64,000 bases of DNA from Kosakonia oryzendophytica (GCF_900094925.1 NZ_FMAY01000009.1:62001-126000), one strand, 5' to 3'. Counted from the stretch's first letter, positions 17,645-26,649 are shown. Made by a program: numbers and translations. Notes: generated by a model not told the origin, from the sequence alone.

Positions 17645-19243
17645 CTATTTCCTCATTACCGCACGGTAATTCTGGTAATCCTGATGCCATTCGTCGGGCA
17701 ATTGAGCCAGCACATTCACCGGACGCTGGTTGTACTCTTCTTCGTACTGCCACTGCATCTGGCTGTCGCCCACCAGTACACCGTTGGCGTACAGTGTGCT
17801 GCGTCCTTCCAGCCCATCGGCAAGGGGATCGTCGGTCGACAGATGCAGGTTATAAACGTCCTGTTCATGGGTTGTTGTCTCAATGGCGTCAATGGTGAAC
17901 TCACCTTCATGTGTTATCAGGCGGTGTTGCGGCGTCAGTTCCTTTGCCAGCACAACACCGAGGGTGGTGCAGATGGGGTGCCCGGCACTGGCGGTCAGGT
18001 TTTGTGCGCCATGTGGCGAGGTAAAATGAAGCACCCGACAATCGGATTCCTTACCGCGAATGACATCTTCCACGCGTAAATAACGCTGCTGCTGGGATAA
18101 TACCCATTCGCCAGGCACAATCGTTTCGATACTCTTCTGACTGCCATCCCGCATAATGACTTGCGTCCCTTTGGCCAGACAGCCATAAACAATTTGCATG
18201 GGCTTTATGGTGAACGTATTAAGAAAACGCTGTTCGGGTAATACATTTTTGGGTGCGTTGGTAATAAAACTGGCTACGTTTTTCCCACCAACGGAAACGC
18301 CCATTTTGAAAATGTAATACACATTTTCACCCGATTGAAAATCAACCGTTTTAAACTTCAGCCAGTCCAGGTCCCAGGAAATACTATTGCCATTGATTTG
18401 CGTTTTCGGGCTGTTAAACACATTCACATCACTGAGCGGAGTAATAGGATCGCCACCAGCCCGCGTGCGAATAAGGTAAATGGCGTTCCAGGCATTTACC
18501 GGTTGCCCGCCATTCATGTCAATGTTATTTAAATAGGTGACCTGACCTTTAATGGGAACGCTGACCACGCCGTTATAATCATGCCAGTAATCGCAGTCGG
18601 CAGCCTCGCGGGTTAAACAAATTTTAATCTGGCTATTCTGTTTCAGATCGGTGGGTGAGGTATTAATGATTTCTTTTGGATAACTCTGCGAGGCAATCAC
18701 TTCTGCGCCAAAAACCGTTTGCTGATTGATAGTCTGCGCAAAGGTATAAATAACAGCGACGTTTTCTGTATTTTCCTGCGGAGCGCGGGAATAAACACCG
18801 CTGGCCTGAATATGGCAATCTGTCGCATTAATATAGGACTTCGTGTAATTTACCGTTCCCACGCTGTTGGCATCGCTGTCAAACAGCCCCAACGTTTGCG
18901 TGACATTGGTGGCCTGGGTGGGCAGCGATCCCAGCGCATCAGCGGTGTAATTGCGCCCATCAAGGGAGTTAATATCGACAATGCTATAAACCGGCACAGC
19001 CCCATTGACGCTGGCTTGATCACGTTTTCCAGGGCGGCTTTTCAACAACATGACGTCGTTCCACTGACGGCTAAACGCCGGGTAATTGTTCGGGGTGATA
19101 CCCGCCAGTGCGAGTTGAATAGCATAAAAGCGCACCAGCAAAGGGTCATTGGCATCAATCGCGAATGTGCCTTTGTTGCCGTATTGTGCGATCACTTTTT
19201 TGACGATATCTCTGTCGTCATTGGAGTAGCTGAGTGTCGTCAT
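17645..19243 (-). CDS. Hint (hedgehog/intein) domain protein, first gene of the operon
   Basis: The first operon gene encodes a two-part protein. The N-terminal ~354 residues are an unrecognised beta-rich region without signal peptide. They lead into a Hint domain whose first residue is the cysteine encoded at 18179-18181 (GCLAKGTQVIMRDGS). Further Hint landmarks are the block-B histidine (TASAGHPI) and the final strand YANGVLV. In splicing inteins that strand ends in His-Asn; here it ends in Gly-Asp, so asparagine cyclisation should not occur. Only about 39 residues follow the Hint domain. The start is uncertain: 19243 gives a normal hydrophilic N-terminus, but the frame stays open to 19363 with ATG at 19360, and neither has a good ribosome site. 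The 5' part is visibly AT-richer than the rest of the operon. Confidence 0.75.
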   Translation of the reverse strand: MTTLSYSNDDRDIVKKVIAQYGNKGTFAIDANDPLLVRFYAIQLALAGITPNNYPAFSRQWNDVMLLKSRPGKRDQASVNGAVPVYSIVDINSLDGRNYTADALGSLPTQATNVTQTLGLFDSDANSVGTVNYTKSYINATDCHIQASGVYSRAPQENTENVAVIYTFAQTINQQTVFGAEVIASQSYPKEIINTSPTDLKQNSQIKICLTREAADCDYWHDYNGVVSVPIKGQVTYLNNIDMNGGQPVNAWNAIYLIRTRAGGDPITPLSDVNVFNSPKTQINGNSISWDLDWLKFKTVDFQSGENVYYIFKMGVSVGGKNVASFITNAPKNVLPEQRFLNTFTIKPMQIVYGCLAKGTQVIMRDGSQKSIETIVPGEWVLSQQQRYLRVEDVIRGKESDCRVLHFTSPHGAQNLTASAGHPICTTLGVVLAKELTPQHRLITHEGEFTIDAIETTTHEQDVYNLHLSTDDPLADGLEGRSTLYANGVLVGDSQMQWQYEEEYNQRPVNVLAQLPDEWHQDYQNYRAVMRK

Positions 19244-20071
19244 ACAATAATCCAGAAAACGAGGGAAAAGGTGCCCCATTCCCATACGGGAAGAGAGGAT
19301 AATTATGTTTATAAATACCGATTTGTTGCTGTAATAAAAATGGTCAATAAGCTTTTGCATCAACGTATTATTGATGGCTAGTGTTCATTGTTAAATGACT
19401 ATTGTGTTTTACACTATTTTGAATAGTGCATTAAGCATGGCTTAAATTGCGTGAGATAAAAACAGATGAAACCCGTTGATTCCCATTGCATTAAACCAGG
19501 GTTATTATTACTTTCCGTAATTGATTGCTGCCTGCAATAGCATATATTTTAACGAGCATGTGACTACCTCAGTAATGGTATTTAATCTGCTTCTTTTGCA
19601 AGACAGTTTTGAGGTAACTACGTCATTAACAATATGCAGCAATAACAAAAAAAACAACATCGAGGATCAAATAAAAATATTAACTATTTAAATCATGTGG
19701 TTAATGTGTTTTGATAGAATTGTTATTGTCGGCTGTCAAATTAGTTTAATGATTAAATAGCCTGCAAATAATGCTTTTGAAACATTGTTCCGGGAGAGGT
19801 GAGATATATATGATGTCTGATATAACATTCATTAATGTATACAATATAGGTCGGCGAATATGATAACGCGTAATTAGAGAATAGGCATCGTGAATCAGGT
19901 TTCGAGCAGATGAATCTGAAAGAAAACGGATTAACAGCACGTCACATCCATGGGGGGCTGACTGACGAGTGCTCATTTCTGGCAAAGGATAGACGTTACA
20001 TCGTTTGCCGGTGGTTTTTTTCTTCCTAAGATGGCTTCGCGCCTTCACAAATCAAAAAGGAAGAAAAAGAG
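19244..20071. other. AT-rich intergenic region upstream of the 14-kb operon
   Basis: About 700-800 nt lie between the divergent operon start and the ABC pseudogene. It is strongly AT-rich and holds no convincing gene. The palindrome CACTATT-TTG-AATAGTG at 19412-19428 is a possible operator about 50-170 nt from the operon's first start, depending on which start is used. TACCTCA at 19566-19572 has an inverted copy near 19610. The operon promoter is most likely here, but I cannot point to a single -35/-10 pair with confidence. AT richness is typical of H-NS-silenced acquired DNA. Confidence 0.5.
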
Positions 20072-20651
20072 ATGAGAAAACGCGTCATTGCCGCAGGCCG
20101 TATCGTCAGTTTATCCCTGATTTCCGCCATCGTTCTGGCGGGGGTTGCCTTTCCGGGTTACGCCGAACCGTAGAAAGGCGGCGTGCTCCATGTAGCGCTG
20201 GGGAGCGATACGCCGATTATCGATCCGTCAATCACCGCCTATTCCGTCACCGCATTGGTAACACTAAGCCGTGACCGGCTGAACCGGCGCCCGACAACAT
20301 TATCCGGTGGCCAGCGGCAACGCATTTCCATTGCTCAGGCGCTGGCCTGCGAGCCGGACATCCTGATCTGCGATGAACCGGTCTCGACACTGGATGTGAC
20401 CACGCAAGCGCAGGTGTTGGATCTGCTGGTGGCGCTGCAAAATCGTCTGCGCTTATCGATGGTGTTTATTTCACACGATTTGGGTGTCGTGCAGCATATG
20501 AGTCACCGTATTGCGGTGATGAAAGAAAGATGGCGAAGTCGTGGAGAGCGGCGGGGTGGAGCAGGTATTCAGTGCGCCGCGTCACCCCTGGACCCGGCAG
20601 TTGTTATCTGCCGTGGAGCCGCTGCCGTTACGTCATTATTCAGCCGCATAG
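20072..20651 (+). pseudogene. Fused remnant of an oligopeptide/dipeptide ABC transporter
   Basis: The first 33 codons encode a signal peptide of an ABC substrate-binding protein (cleavage after PGYAEP-like sequence) and then hit an in-frame TAG at 20171-20173. The same frame continues with the typical start of a family-5 binding protein ([13 protein letters not shown]). After about 29 codons it switches without warning to the C-terminal half of an OppF/DppF-type ATPase: [15 protein letters not shown] signature, ILICDEPVS Walker [10 protein letters not shown] switch. A frameshift near 20528 then moves the rest (DGEVVESGG... to ...HYSAA) to another frame, ending at 20649-20651. This is a large internal deletion that joined the first and last genes of a transporter operon, plus two further lesions. 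It cannot make a working protein. Confidence 0.85.
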
Positions 20652-20747
20652 GTATCTTCTTCTGGCTTCAATACATCCTGTGGTGGCAGACATTGTTTTT
20701 ACATTCCGGGGTCAGGTCACTACACTTGGGGGCAGTGTAACCAATGG

Positions 20748-21824
20748 ATGGCCCGAATGACGACGCTAAAAATAAACAACTTCTTCTTTATCATTTTGCT
20801 ATTGCTGGTCAGTGTGGCGTTTTTTGCGCTTATCCAGCCGTACTATTCCGCGATTATTTGGGCGGTGATTCTGGCATTAATTTTTTATCCATTGCGCATG
20901 CGTTTGTCGGTTCTCCTGCACGGGCGTAACGGTATCGCCTCGCTGATTACCGTGTTGCTGATTTGTGTGATCGTGTTTATTCCGATGATGATCGTGCTGT
21001 CGTCACTGGCGGTCGAAATAAATAATCTGTATCAGCGCCTGCAAAATAACGCCACCGACCTACCGCAGTTATTAAGCAATGGTATTGCGCATCTGCCGGA
21101 ATGGGCGAGAAATTATCTGCGGGAGAACGACTTTGATTCAGTGATGGCCATCCGTGAAAAACTTTCCGGCGTTGCGCTAAGCGTTGGGCGTTACCTGGCC
21201 GGGAGCGCAGTGATCATTGGCAAAGGTACGTTGGGGATCACCATCAATTTCTGCTTAATGGTCTATTTGCTGTTTTTTTTATTGAAAGATGGCGCGCATC
21301 TGGTGCGTAAAATCTATGAAGCGATGCCGCTGTCGGCAAAAATTAAACGCCGCTTGTTTCTGAAATTTGCGGGTGTGGCACGGGCTACCGTCAAAGGGAC
21401 GCTGGTGGTGGCCATTGTCCAGGGGGCGCTGGGGGGAATGGGTTTCTGGTTCGCCGGTTTCAACGGCAGTCTGCTGTGGGCCGCGCTGATGGCGTTTTTG
21501 TCGTTGATTCCGGCGGTAGGAACCGCGATTGTCTGGATCCCGGCGGTGATTTTCCTCTATTCCACCGATGAACTTGCTACTGCAACAATGCTGACGCTCT
21601 ATTTTGTGGTGGTGGTAGGGTTGGCCGATAATATTTTGCGTCCGCTGTTAGTGGGGAAAGATACCCGCATGCCGGATTATTTGATCCTGCTTACCACGCT
21701 GGGCGGGCTGCAATTCTTTGGCATTAATGGGTTTGTGCTGGGGCCAATGATTGCCGCATTATTTATCAGCTCGTGGAATTTATTGGCGGAAGCGCGGGCC
21801 AGCGCAGTAAAACAGCAAGAGTAG
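20748..21824 (+). CDS. AI-2E family permease
   Basis: This 358-residue inner-membrane protein has two N-terminal helices, a soluble helical region (about residues 75-150) and a C-terminal group of five to six helices. The layout and the conserved GxGFWFAGFNGSLLWA and LRPLLVG segments are those of the PerM/YdiK/TqsA family. It stands next to mdtJI where E. coli has tqsA, but it reads as a different member of the family rather than a TqsA orthologue. Family members have been linked to autoinducer export or ion antiport; the substrate here is unknown. The start may be 20748 or 20757 (MTTLKIN); neither has a strong ribosome site. Confidence 0.85.
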   Translation: MARMTTLKINNFFFIILLLLVSVAFFALIQPYYSAIIWAVILALIFYPLRMRLSVLLHGRNGIASLITVLLICVIVFIPMMIVLSSLAVEINNLYQRLQNNATDLPQLLSNGIAHLPEWARNYLRENDFDSVMAIREKLSGVALSVGRYLAGSAVIIGKGTLGITINFCLMVYLLFFLLKDGAHLVRKIYEAMPLSAKIKRRLFLKFAGVARATVKGTLVVAIVQGALGGMGFWFAGFNGSLLWAALMAFLSLIPAVGTAIVWIPAVIFLYSTDELATATMLTLYFVVVVGLADNILRPLLVGKDTRMPDYLILLTTLGGLQFFGINGFVLGPMIAALFISSWNLLAEARASAVKQQE

Positions 21825-22197
21825 CTGAAAGCGCGCCGCTGTCTGTATCAAGCGGCGCGTTACTGTCGGCGTAAAGAAGTGCAAAGCTTTTGAGTAAATT
21901 CCTGGCCTGTGATAGAAATAAACCGTGTTTAACTACCGGGGACATATTATTCCGCGACGATGAGAAGCAATTTGCGGATAATTGTAATGATATGGATATT
22001 CCATTCAGCATTTTCACTTCTGTTTTTTCTCTTTCCAATACCTGCTGCCCGCTCTCGGGCGAACAATACTGGCGCTCGGCGCTCTAGTTTTCTCTCTGCC
22101 TGAACTGGCCGCTTACGCGCGGCGGATATTTCTGTTGATCCGGTTTGCCGAGGTTCGGTAAGCCGCAAAGTATTGTATTCTCAAGCAGGAGAAAAAA
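21825..22197. other. Intergenic region before mdtJ
   Basis: These 373 nt contain a GC-rich hairpin directly after the permease gene (CGCGCCGCT 21832-21840 with AGCGGCGCG 21851-21859), a likely terminator without T-run. The rest holds no supported gene. A frame ending near 22160 looks protein-like (leucine-rich) but lacks a start codon. The mdtJ promoter should lie in the last 150 nt. Confidence 0.5.
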
Positions 22198-22554
22198 ATG
22201 ATTTATTGGATCTTCTTAGCGCTGGCCATCGTTGCGGAAATTACCGGCACATTGTCGATGAAATGGGCAACGATGAGCGAGAACCACAGCGGTTTTATTG
22301 TAATGCTGGTAATGATTGCGCTGTCATATATTTTCTTGTCATTCGCGGTAAAAAAAATCGCCCTGGGCGTGGCGTATGCATTATGGGAAGGCATTGGCAT
22401 AGTATTGATTACTGTGTTGAGCGTCCGTTTATTTGATGAACCGTTATCGACGCTAAAAGTGGCGGGGCTAACAACACTGGTGCTGGGCATTGTGTTGATT
22501 AAATCAGGGACGCGCAAAGCCGTGCGCCAGGAGCGTGAACATGTCGCAGTTTGA
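22198..22554 (+). CDS. mdtJ: Spermidine export protein MdtJ
   Basis: This is an SMR-family inner-membrane protein of 118 residues with four membrane helices. It forms a heterodimer with MdtI that exports spermidine. The protein is close to the E. coli sequence throughout: IAEITG-type first helix with the conserved Glu, [22 protein letters not shown], and LIKSGTRK near the end. The ribosome site CAGGAGA lies a few bases upstream. The gene overlaps mdtI by 14 nt, as in E. coli. The start is at the third codon relative to the E. coli protein, which begins MYIYW. Confidence 0.95.
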   Translation: MIYWIFLALAIVAEITGTLSMKWATMSENHSGFIVMLVMIALSYIFLSFAVKKIALGVAYALWEGIGIVLITVLSVRLFDEPLSTLKVAGLTTLVLGIVLIKSGTRKAVRQEREHVAV

Positions 22555-22870
22555 ATGGATCCACGGCGCATGGCTGGCCATTGCCATCGTACTGGAGATC
22601 ACGGCGAATATTTTTCTCAAATGGTCCGATGGTTTTCGTCGTAAAGCCTTTGGTTGCGGATCGCTGCTGGCGGTGTTGGCGGCGTTCAGCGCACTGTCGC
22701 AAGCGGTAAAAGGCATTGATCTTTCCGTGGCTTACGCTCTGTGGGGGGGCTTTGGTGTTATCGCTACGCTGGCGGCGGGCTGGATCCTCTTTGGGCAGCG
22801 TCTGAACGATAAAGGCTGGTTGGGGTTGATATTATTAATCGTCGGGATGACACTGATTAAACTTGCCTGA
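22541..22870 (+). CDS. mdtI: Spermidine export protein MdtI
   Basis: This 109-residue SMR-family partner of MdtJ has four membrane helices; the conserved glutamate is in [15 protein letters not shown]. The start at 22541 is set by GGAG 7 nt upstream and by homology (MSQFEW), not the in-frame ATG at 22535. It overlaps mdtJ, so both are made from one message. Sequence identity to the E. coli protein is high over the full length. Confidence 0.95.
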   Translation: MSQFEWIHGAWLAIAIVLEITANIFLKWSDGFRRKAFGCGSLLAVLAAFSALSQAVKGIDLSVAYALWGGFGVIATLAAGWILFGQRLNDKGWLGLILLIVGMTLIKLA

Positions 22871-22979
22871 TGTGATCGCTGCCCGTTATTGCGGGCAGCG
22901 AAATTCGTCGGCTGTATTACGCTTAGAATACCGTGACGCACTGCGGCTACTTTTTCGGGCCACCATTAAGAGGCGGCGA

Positions 22980-25142
22980 ATGTTTAATCCGTTAAGCTGG
23001 CGAAATATCCCTACAGCCCGAACCCTGTTTATCATGATTTTTATGGCAGGGATTGGCCTGATTATTTCCGTTATCGCGTTACTCTATCTCTCGTTACACC
23101 TGATCAGCACCAAGACCAATGAAATTGATCAGCATCGCACGGCGCTCTCGGTGCAGGGGGCGATTCAGACCGCAATTAATCGTACCCGTTCGCTGGTGAT
23201 TGATAACGCCGTTTGGGATGACGCGGTGCGTGAGACTTATCGCCCGCAGCTTGATCTTCAGTGGCTGTTCACGACCTGGGGCGCGGGTTTCAAAGTGGAT
23301 AACCTCTATGATGGTACCTTCGTGCTGGACGAAAATTTCCGCGTGTTATGGGGCGCGTTTCGTGGAGAACCTTTCAGCGAAAGCAATCTCGCTTTTTTTG
23401 GCGACGGGTTGGTGGCGTTAATCCGTAACCATGCGCAGTCGTTACAGTCCGGGCAGGAGGTTTTTGCCGGTCTGACCCGAACCCGCGAAGGGGTAGCATT
23501 TGTCAGTATCGGGCTTATCCGCCCGATGGTGGGCCGCCTTGAGGTATATGACCAGACCCGCCGCTATCTGGTTATTACCCGACATCTTAACGCCCGCATC
23601 CTGAGCGATCTCGGCACGACCTTTCAAATTGAAAACCTGAGCTATTCTCCAGACGTAGTGACAACAACCAGTATTCCAGTTCGCGGATCCGCAGGTGAGT
23701 TGCTCGGCTATCTGAGCTGGAGGCCGGGTTTACCTGGCGTCCAGGCCGCTCGTGCAGCCGCCGGAGATATACGCCACATTGCGATGCTTGCCTCTGCGCT
23801 GATCCTTCTGTTTATTGCCCTGAGCAGCGCCGGGTTATATAAGCTGGCGAAAGAAGAGAAAATCGCGCGCAAAATTGCCCTGACGGACTGGTTGAGCCGC
23901 TTGCCAAACCGACGCGCACTGATCGAACACCTGGAGCAGTTGAGTGCGATGGGTGACAGTGAACTGATTAGCGTGGTGTTTATCGATCTCGATGGTTTTA
24001 AAGATATCAATGATATTTACGGGCATGATGTCGGCGACAGGTTGATTGCCACCCTTGCCCAGACGCTGCGCGAGAAGATCCCTACCGATGGTATGCTGGC
24101 GCGGATGGGGGGAGACGAATTCGCGATGACGCTCAGTGGGCCGTGGTCGATGGAGAAAGCGATCGAATTTGCCGAAAGCGTGTTGCAGTACCTTACGGCA
24201 CCGGTCCGTATTGGTAAACGGACGATTCATATTGGTGCCAGTATTGGTATTGCCAGCGGGACGTTGGTGGAGTGCTCTAGTTCGGAACTGTTTCGCCGCG
24301 CCGATATTGCGATGTATCACTCTAAAATGACCGGCAAAGCCTGTATGACACTTTACAATGCCGAACTGAACAGCGCCCGCGAGCGGCAACTGTTGATCGA
24401 AAATGACATTCGTGAAGGGCTGGAGCGCGAGGAGTTTGATGTCTGGTATCAACCGATTGTTGATGCCCGTACGCAGGCGATGATTGGGGTGGAAGCTCTG
24501 GCGCGCTGGCCGCGTCGTCCGGGCGGTGAACTGAAGCCCGATGATTTTATTCCTGTGGCCGAAACCAGTGGCCTGATTTATGCGCTGGGCCAGTTTGTGC
24601 TGCGGCGTGCCTGCCAGCAATTAATGCCATTGAGTACGCTTAAGCTGTCGGTAAACATCTCGCCCGCGCAGTTTCGCGATCCGGAATTTGAAAACAAAGT
24701 GGCCAGCGTGCTGGGCACAACCCATTTTCCCGCGCGGCGGTTACAGCTTGAAGTGACGGAAACCTACGTACTGGAAAACCCGGAACGCGCGCGTGCGGCG
24801 ATCGCCAATTTAAAAGCGCTGGGGACGGCGGTGGCGCTGGATGATTTTGGCACGGGGTATTCAAGCATCGGTTATTTACGGCGTTTTAATTTTGACACCA
24901 TCAAAATTGATAAATCGCTGGCCGGTCTGGTGGATGATGATGAACAGGCGTCGGTGCTGGTGAGTGGCACCATCCGCATCGCCAGTGCGCTCGGCATGCA
25001 GGTGGTGGCAGAAGGGGTGGAAACAGAGAAACAGATGAAACTGCTGCGGCTGGCCGGTTGCGACCAGCTACAGGGTTATTATTACAGTGCGCCAAAACCG
25101 TTGAACGAGATTTTGCAACTGCCATTACAGCAGCAAGGCTGA
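22980..25142 (+). CDS. Membrane GGDEF/EAL cyclic-di-GMP protein with CHASE4-like sensor
   Basis: This 720-residue inner-membrane protein makes and/or degrades cyclic di-GMP. It starts at 22980 (AGAGG upstream). A membrane helix at about residues 15-40 is followed by a ~220-residue periplasmic domain (VWDDAVRETY motif, typical of CHASE4) and a second helix near 265-285. The GGDEF domain follows with the active-site motif intact (MGGDEF, 377-381), then the EAL domain with E505-A-L and DDFGTGYSS intact. Both activities therefore appear possible. E. coli has no such gene between mdtI and ydgD. The next gene starts convergently, with only 1 nt between the stop codons. Confidence 0.92.
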   Translation: MFNPLSWRNIPTARTLFIMIFMAGIGLIISVIALLYLSLHLISTKTNEIDQHRTALSVQGAIQTAINRTRSLVIDNAVWDDAVRETYRPQLDLQWLFTTWGAGFKVDNLYDGTFVLDENFRVLWGAFRGEPFSESNLAFFGDGLVALIRNHAQSLQSGQEVFAGLTRTREGVAFVSIGLIRPMVGRLEVYDQTRRYLVITRHLNARILSDLGTTFQIENLSYSPDVVTTTSIPVRGSAGELLGYLSWRPGLPGVQAARAAAGDIRHIAMLASALILLFIALSSAGLYKLAKEEKIARKIALTDWLSRLPNRRALIEHLEQLSAMGDSELISVVFIDLDGFKDINDIYGHDVGDRLIATLAQTLREKIPTDGMLARMGGDEFAMTLSGPWSMEKAIEFAESVLQYLTAPVRIGKRTIHIGASIGIASGTLVECSSSELFRRADIAMYHSKMTGKACMTLYNAELNSARERQLLIENDIREGLEREEFDVWYQPIVDARTQAMIGVEALARWPRRPGGELKPDDFIPVAETSGLIYALGQFVLRRACQQLMPLSTLKLSVNISPAQFRDPEFENKVASVLGTTHFPARRLQLEVTETYVLENPERARAAIANLKALGTAVALDDFGTGYSSIGYLRRFNFDTIKIDKSLAGLVDDDEQASVLVSGTIRIASALGMQVVAEGVETEKQMKLLRLAGCDQLQGYYYSAPKPLNEILQLPLQQQG

Positions 25143-25143
25143 A

Positions 25144-25971
25144 CTAGTCGTTCTCTTTCGCCAGTGCTTCCAGCTTATCGCGGAACCCGGTGACGGAAAT
25201 GGCCCGGTTGTCGGCGCGCCAGCGATCTTTTGCCGCGGGCGCTGAGCTTTGTACGGCAATCAGTTGCCAGCCGTCATCGGTTTTCAGCATCAGCGGCGAA
25301 CCGCTGTCGCCTGGCAACGTATCGCACTGGTGCGACAGTACCGCATTTTGCGCCCACCCCGTCACCACACAATCCTGATGGCTGTATAACGTATCGAGGT
25401 GATCTTCCGGATAGCCGGACTGCGTCACTTTACGATCGGTTGCTTTCAGCGCCGCGGTGAGCGCATCTTTATCACCGGCGAACAGCGGCAGTGGCGTAAT
25501 GCCGGAAGGCGGGTTACGCAGCACCACCAGCCCAAAATCCCAGGATGCGGCAGAAGAGGGGACGATCCAGCCGTCGCCGTCTGCTTTCAGGCGGTGCCCG
25601 AGCGAGGAATCGACCCGACCTTCAATATCGTGAATTTCATAGCGCCAGACGCCTTTTTGCGACACAAAACGCAGGGCGACGGCCTTATCCGCTTTACCGC
25701 GCGGCGGCGTTAACAGGCAATGCCCGGCGGTTAAGGCCAGGTGAGGAGAAATCAGCGTAGCGGTACACAAGTTGCCGCTGGCGGTTTCCAGTTGACCTAT
25801 CGCATCCCATGGCGCTTTGGTCGGCGTGGTAACCCGGACACGATCATCATGCCCGAAAAACAGCGTCTTCACGTCGCTGGCGTTTACGGCGTCATCATCG
25901 CCTTCGTCAGCATGTCCAACAGCGGAAAACAAAAGCAGCGGTCCCAGCAACAGCACAACGGTTTTTCGCAT
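25144..25971 (-). CDS. ydgD: Periplasmic trypsin-like serine protease homologue YdgD
   Basis: This 275-residue protein has a cleavable signal peptide (about residues 1-21, ending VGHA). The trypsin-fold catalytic triad can be seen: His in LTAGHC, Asp in the SWDFGLVVL region, Ser in LPGDSGSPL. It matches E. coli YdgD in length and position next to asr and mdtJI. The natural substrate is unknown. It is transcribed away from the GGDEF/EAL gene's 3' end. Confidence 0.92.
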   Translation of the reverse strand: MRKTVVLLLGPLLLFSAVGHADEGDDDAVNASDVKTLFFGHDDRVRVTTPTKAPWDAIGQLETASGNLCTATLISPHLALTAGHCLLTPPRGKADKAVALRFVSQKGVWRYEIHDIEGRVDSSLGHRLKADGDGWIVPSSAASWDFGLVVLRNPPSGITPLPLFAGDKDALTAALKATDRKVTQSGYPEDHLDTLYSHQDCVVTGWAQNAVLSHQCDTLPGDSGSPLMLKTDDGWQLIAVQSSAPAAKDRWRADNRAISVTGFRDKLEALAKEND

Positions 25972-26072
25972 ATCACACTCGGGTGGGGGTAATTATGATT
26001 ATTAAACGTAAGCCCAGGTTAATAAATATAGACGGGACGTGAAGAAAGTGGGAGTAAAATCAGCGCACTACA

Positions 26073-26156
26073 TCAGTAAAGATAGAACTGGACGGCAATG
26101 ATCGCGCAGATAATCAGCATCGCCAGGATCACTTCAAAACGATAACGTCGCAGCAT
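26073..26156 (-). CDS. ydgU: Small membrane protein YdgU
   Basis: This 27-residue protein reads MLRRYRFEVILAMLIICAII and then AVQFYLY: a basic start followed by a single membrane helix. It closely resembles E. coli YdgU, which lies in the same place downstream of asr. It is likely co-transcribed with asr, separated from it by a hairpin (26211-26233). Function unknown. Confidence 0.85.
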   Translation of the reverse strand: MLRRYRFEVILAMLIICAIIAVQFYLY

Positions 26157-26210
26157 ATGCCCTCCAGAGAAAAGCGGCGCTTCGCCCGAAGGGTCAGCGC
26201 CGGTTAAACA

Positions 26211-26233
26211 CGGCGCTCGTACGTTGAGCGCCG
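26211..26233 (-). terminator. Hairpin between asr and ydgU
   Basis: CGGCGCTC and GAGCGCCG form an 8-bp stem with a 7-nt loop just after the asr stop codon. The following T-stretch on the minus strand is short, so read-through into ydgU is likely. Confidence 0.6.
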
Positions 26234-26250
26234 GATTCCATCACGTTTAC

Positions 26251-26649
26251 TTATGCAGCCGGTTGTGCAGCCGGTTTAGCAGTGTGTTTTACGTGTTTAG
26301 TATGTTTAACGTGTTTTTTAGCAGCCTGAGCCTTCTGTTCTACAGCCGGTTTGGCAGCTTTTTTGTGGTGTTTTTTAACTTTTGCAGCCTGAGCTTTCTG
26401 TTCTACAGCCGGTTTAGCGGCTTTTTTGTGGTGTTTCTTAACTTTTGCAGCCTGAGCTTTCTGCTCTACAGCCGGTTTAGCGGCTTTTTTATGATGTTTC
26501 TGTACTTTTTTCACTGGTGCGGCAGTCGTGGTGGTCGTCGCAGTCGTGGTTGCAGCCGGAGCCGGAGTTGTTGTTGCAGTGTCGGCAGCGAAAGCAGCAG
26601 AAGACAGACCCATTGCAGCGGCAACAACCAGAGCTAATACTTTTTTCAT
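26251..26649 (-). CDS. asr: Acid-shock protein Asr
   Basis: Periplasmic, highly basic 132-residue protein induced at low pH. It has a signal peptide (residues 1-22, ending AAFAAD), a Thr/Ala linker, three perfect or near-perfect 21-residue Lys/His/Ala-rich repeats (48-110) and a His/Lys tail. The repeat number varies between enterobacterial species. An RstA box lies 105 nt upstream of the start codon, in keeping with known RstBA control of asr. The family is intrinsically disordered and is thought to protect periplasmic proteins under acid stress. Confidence 0.95.
   Translation of the reverse strand: MKKVLALVVAAAMGLSSAAFAADTATTTPAPAATTTATTTTTAAPVKKVQKHHKKAAKPAVEQKAQAAKVKKHHKKAAKPAVEQKAQAAKVKKHHKKAAKPAVEQKAQAAKKHVKHTKHVKHTAKPAAQPAA
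26320..26508 (-). repeat. 63-bp tandem repeat (x3) inside asr
   Basis: Three consecutive 63-nt units encode the 21-residue Asr repeats ([21 protein letters not shown]-type). Near-identity at DNA level suggests recent duplication and possible copy-number change by recombination. Confidence 0.85.

Noticed and set aside
17645-18181. Hint domain as a splicing intein
   Set aside because: The C-terminal His-Asn is replaced by Gly-Asp and no conserved host protein flanks it.
17645-19243. Hint protein as a polymorphic (PT-HINT/Rhs-type) toxin
   Set aside because: Only about 39 residues follow the Hint domain, too few for a toxin domain, and no immunity gene follows.
19746-20048. 100-codon minus-strand ORF
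   Set aside because: AT-rich, no ribosome site, composition not protein-like.
20171-20173. In-frame TAG as amber recoding
   Set aside because: The gene is also deleted and frameshifted, so the stop is one more lesion.
22030-22165. Leucine-rich frame before mdtJ
   Set aside because: No start codon and an upstream in-frame stop; no family recognised.
26320-26508. CRISPR-like repeats
   Set aside because: They are coding tandem repeats of asr without spacers.
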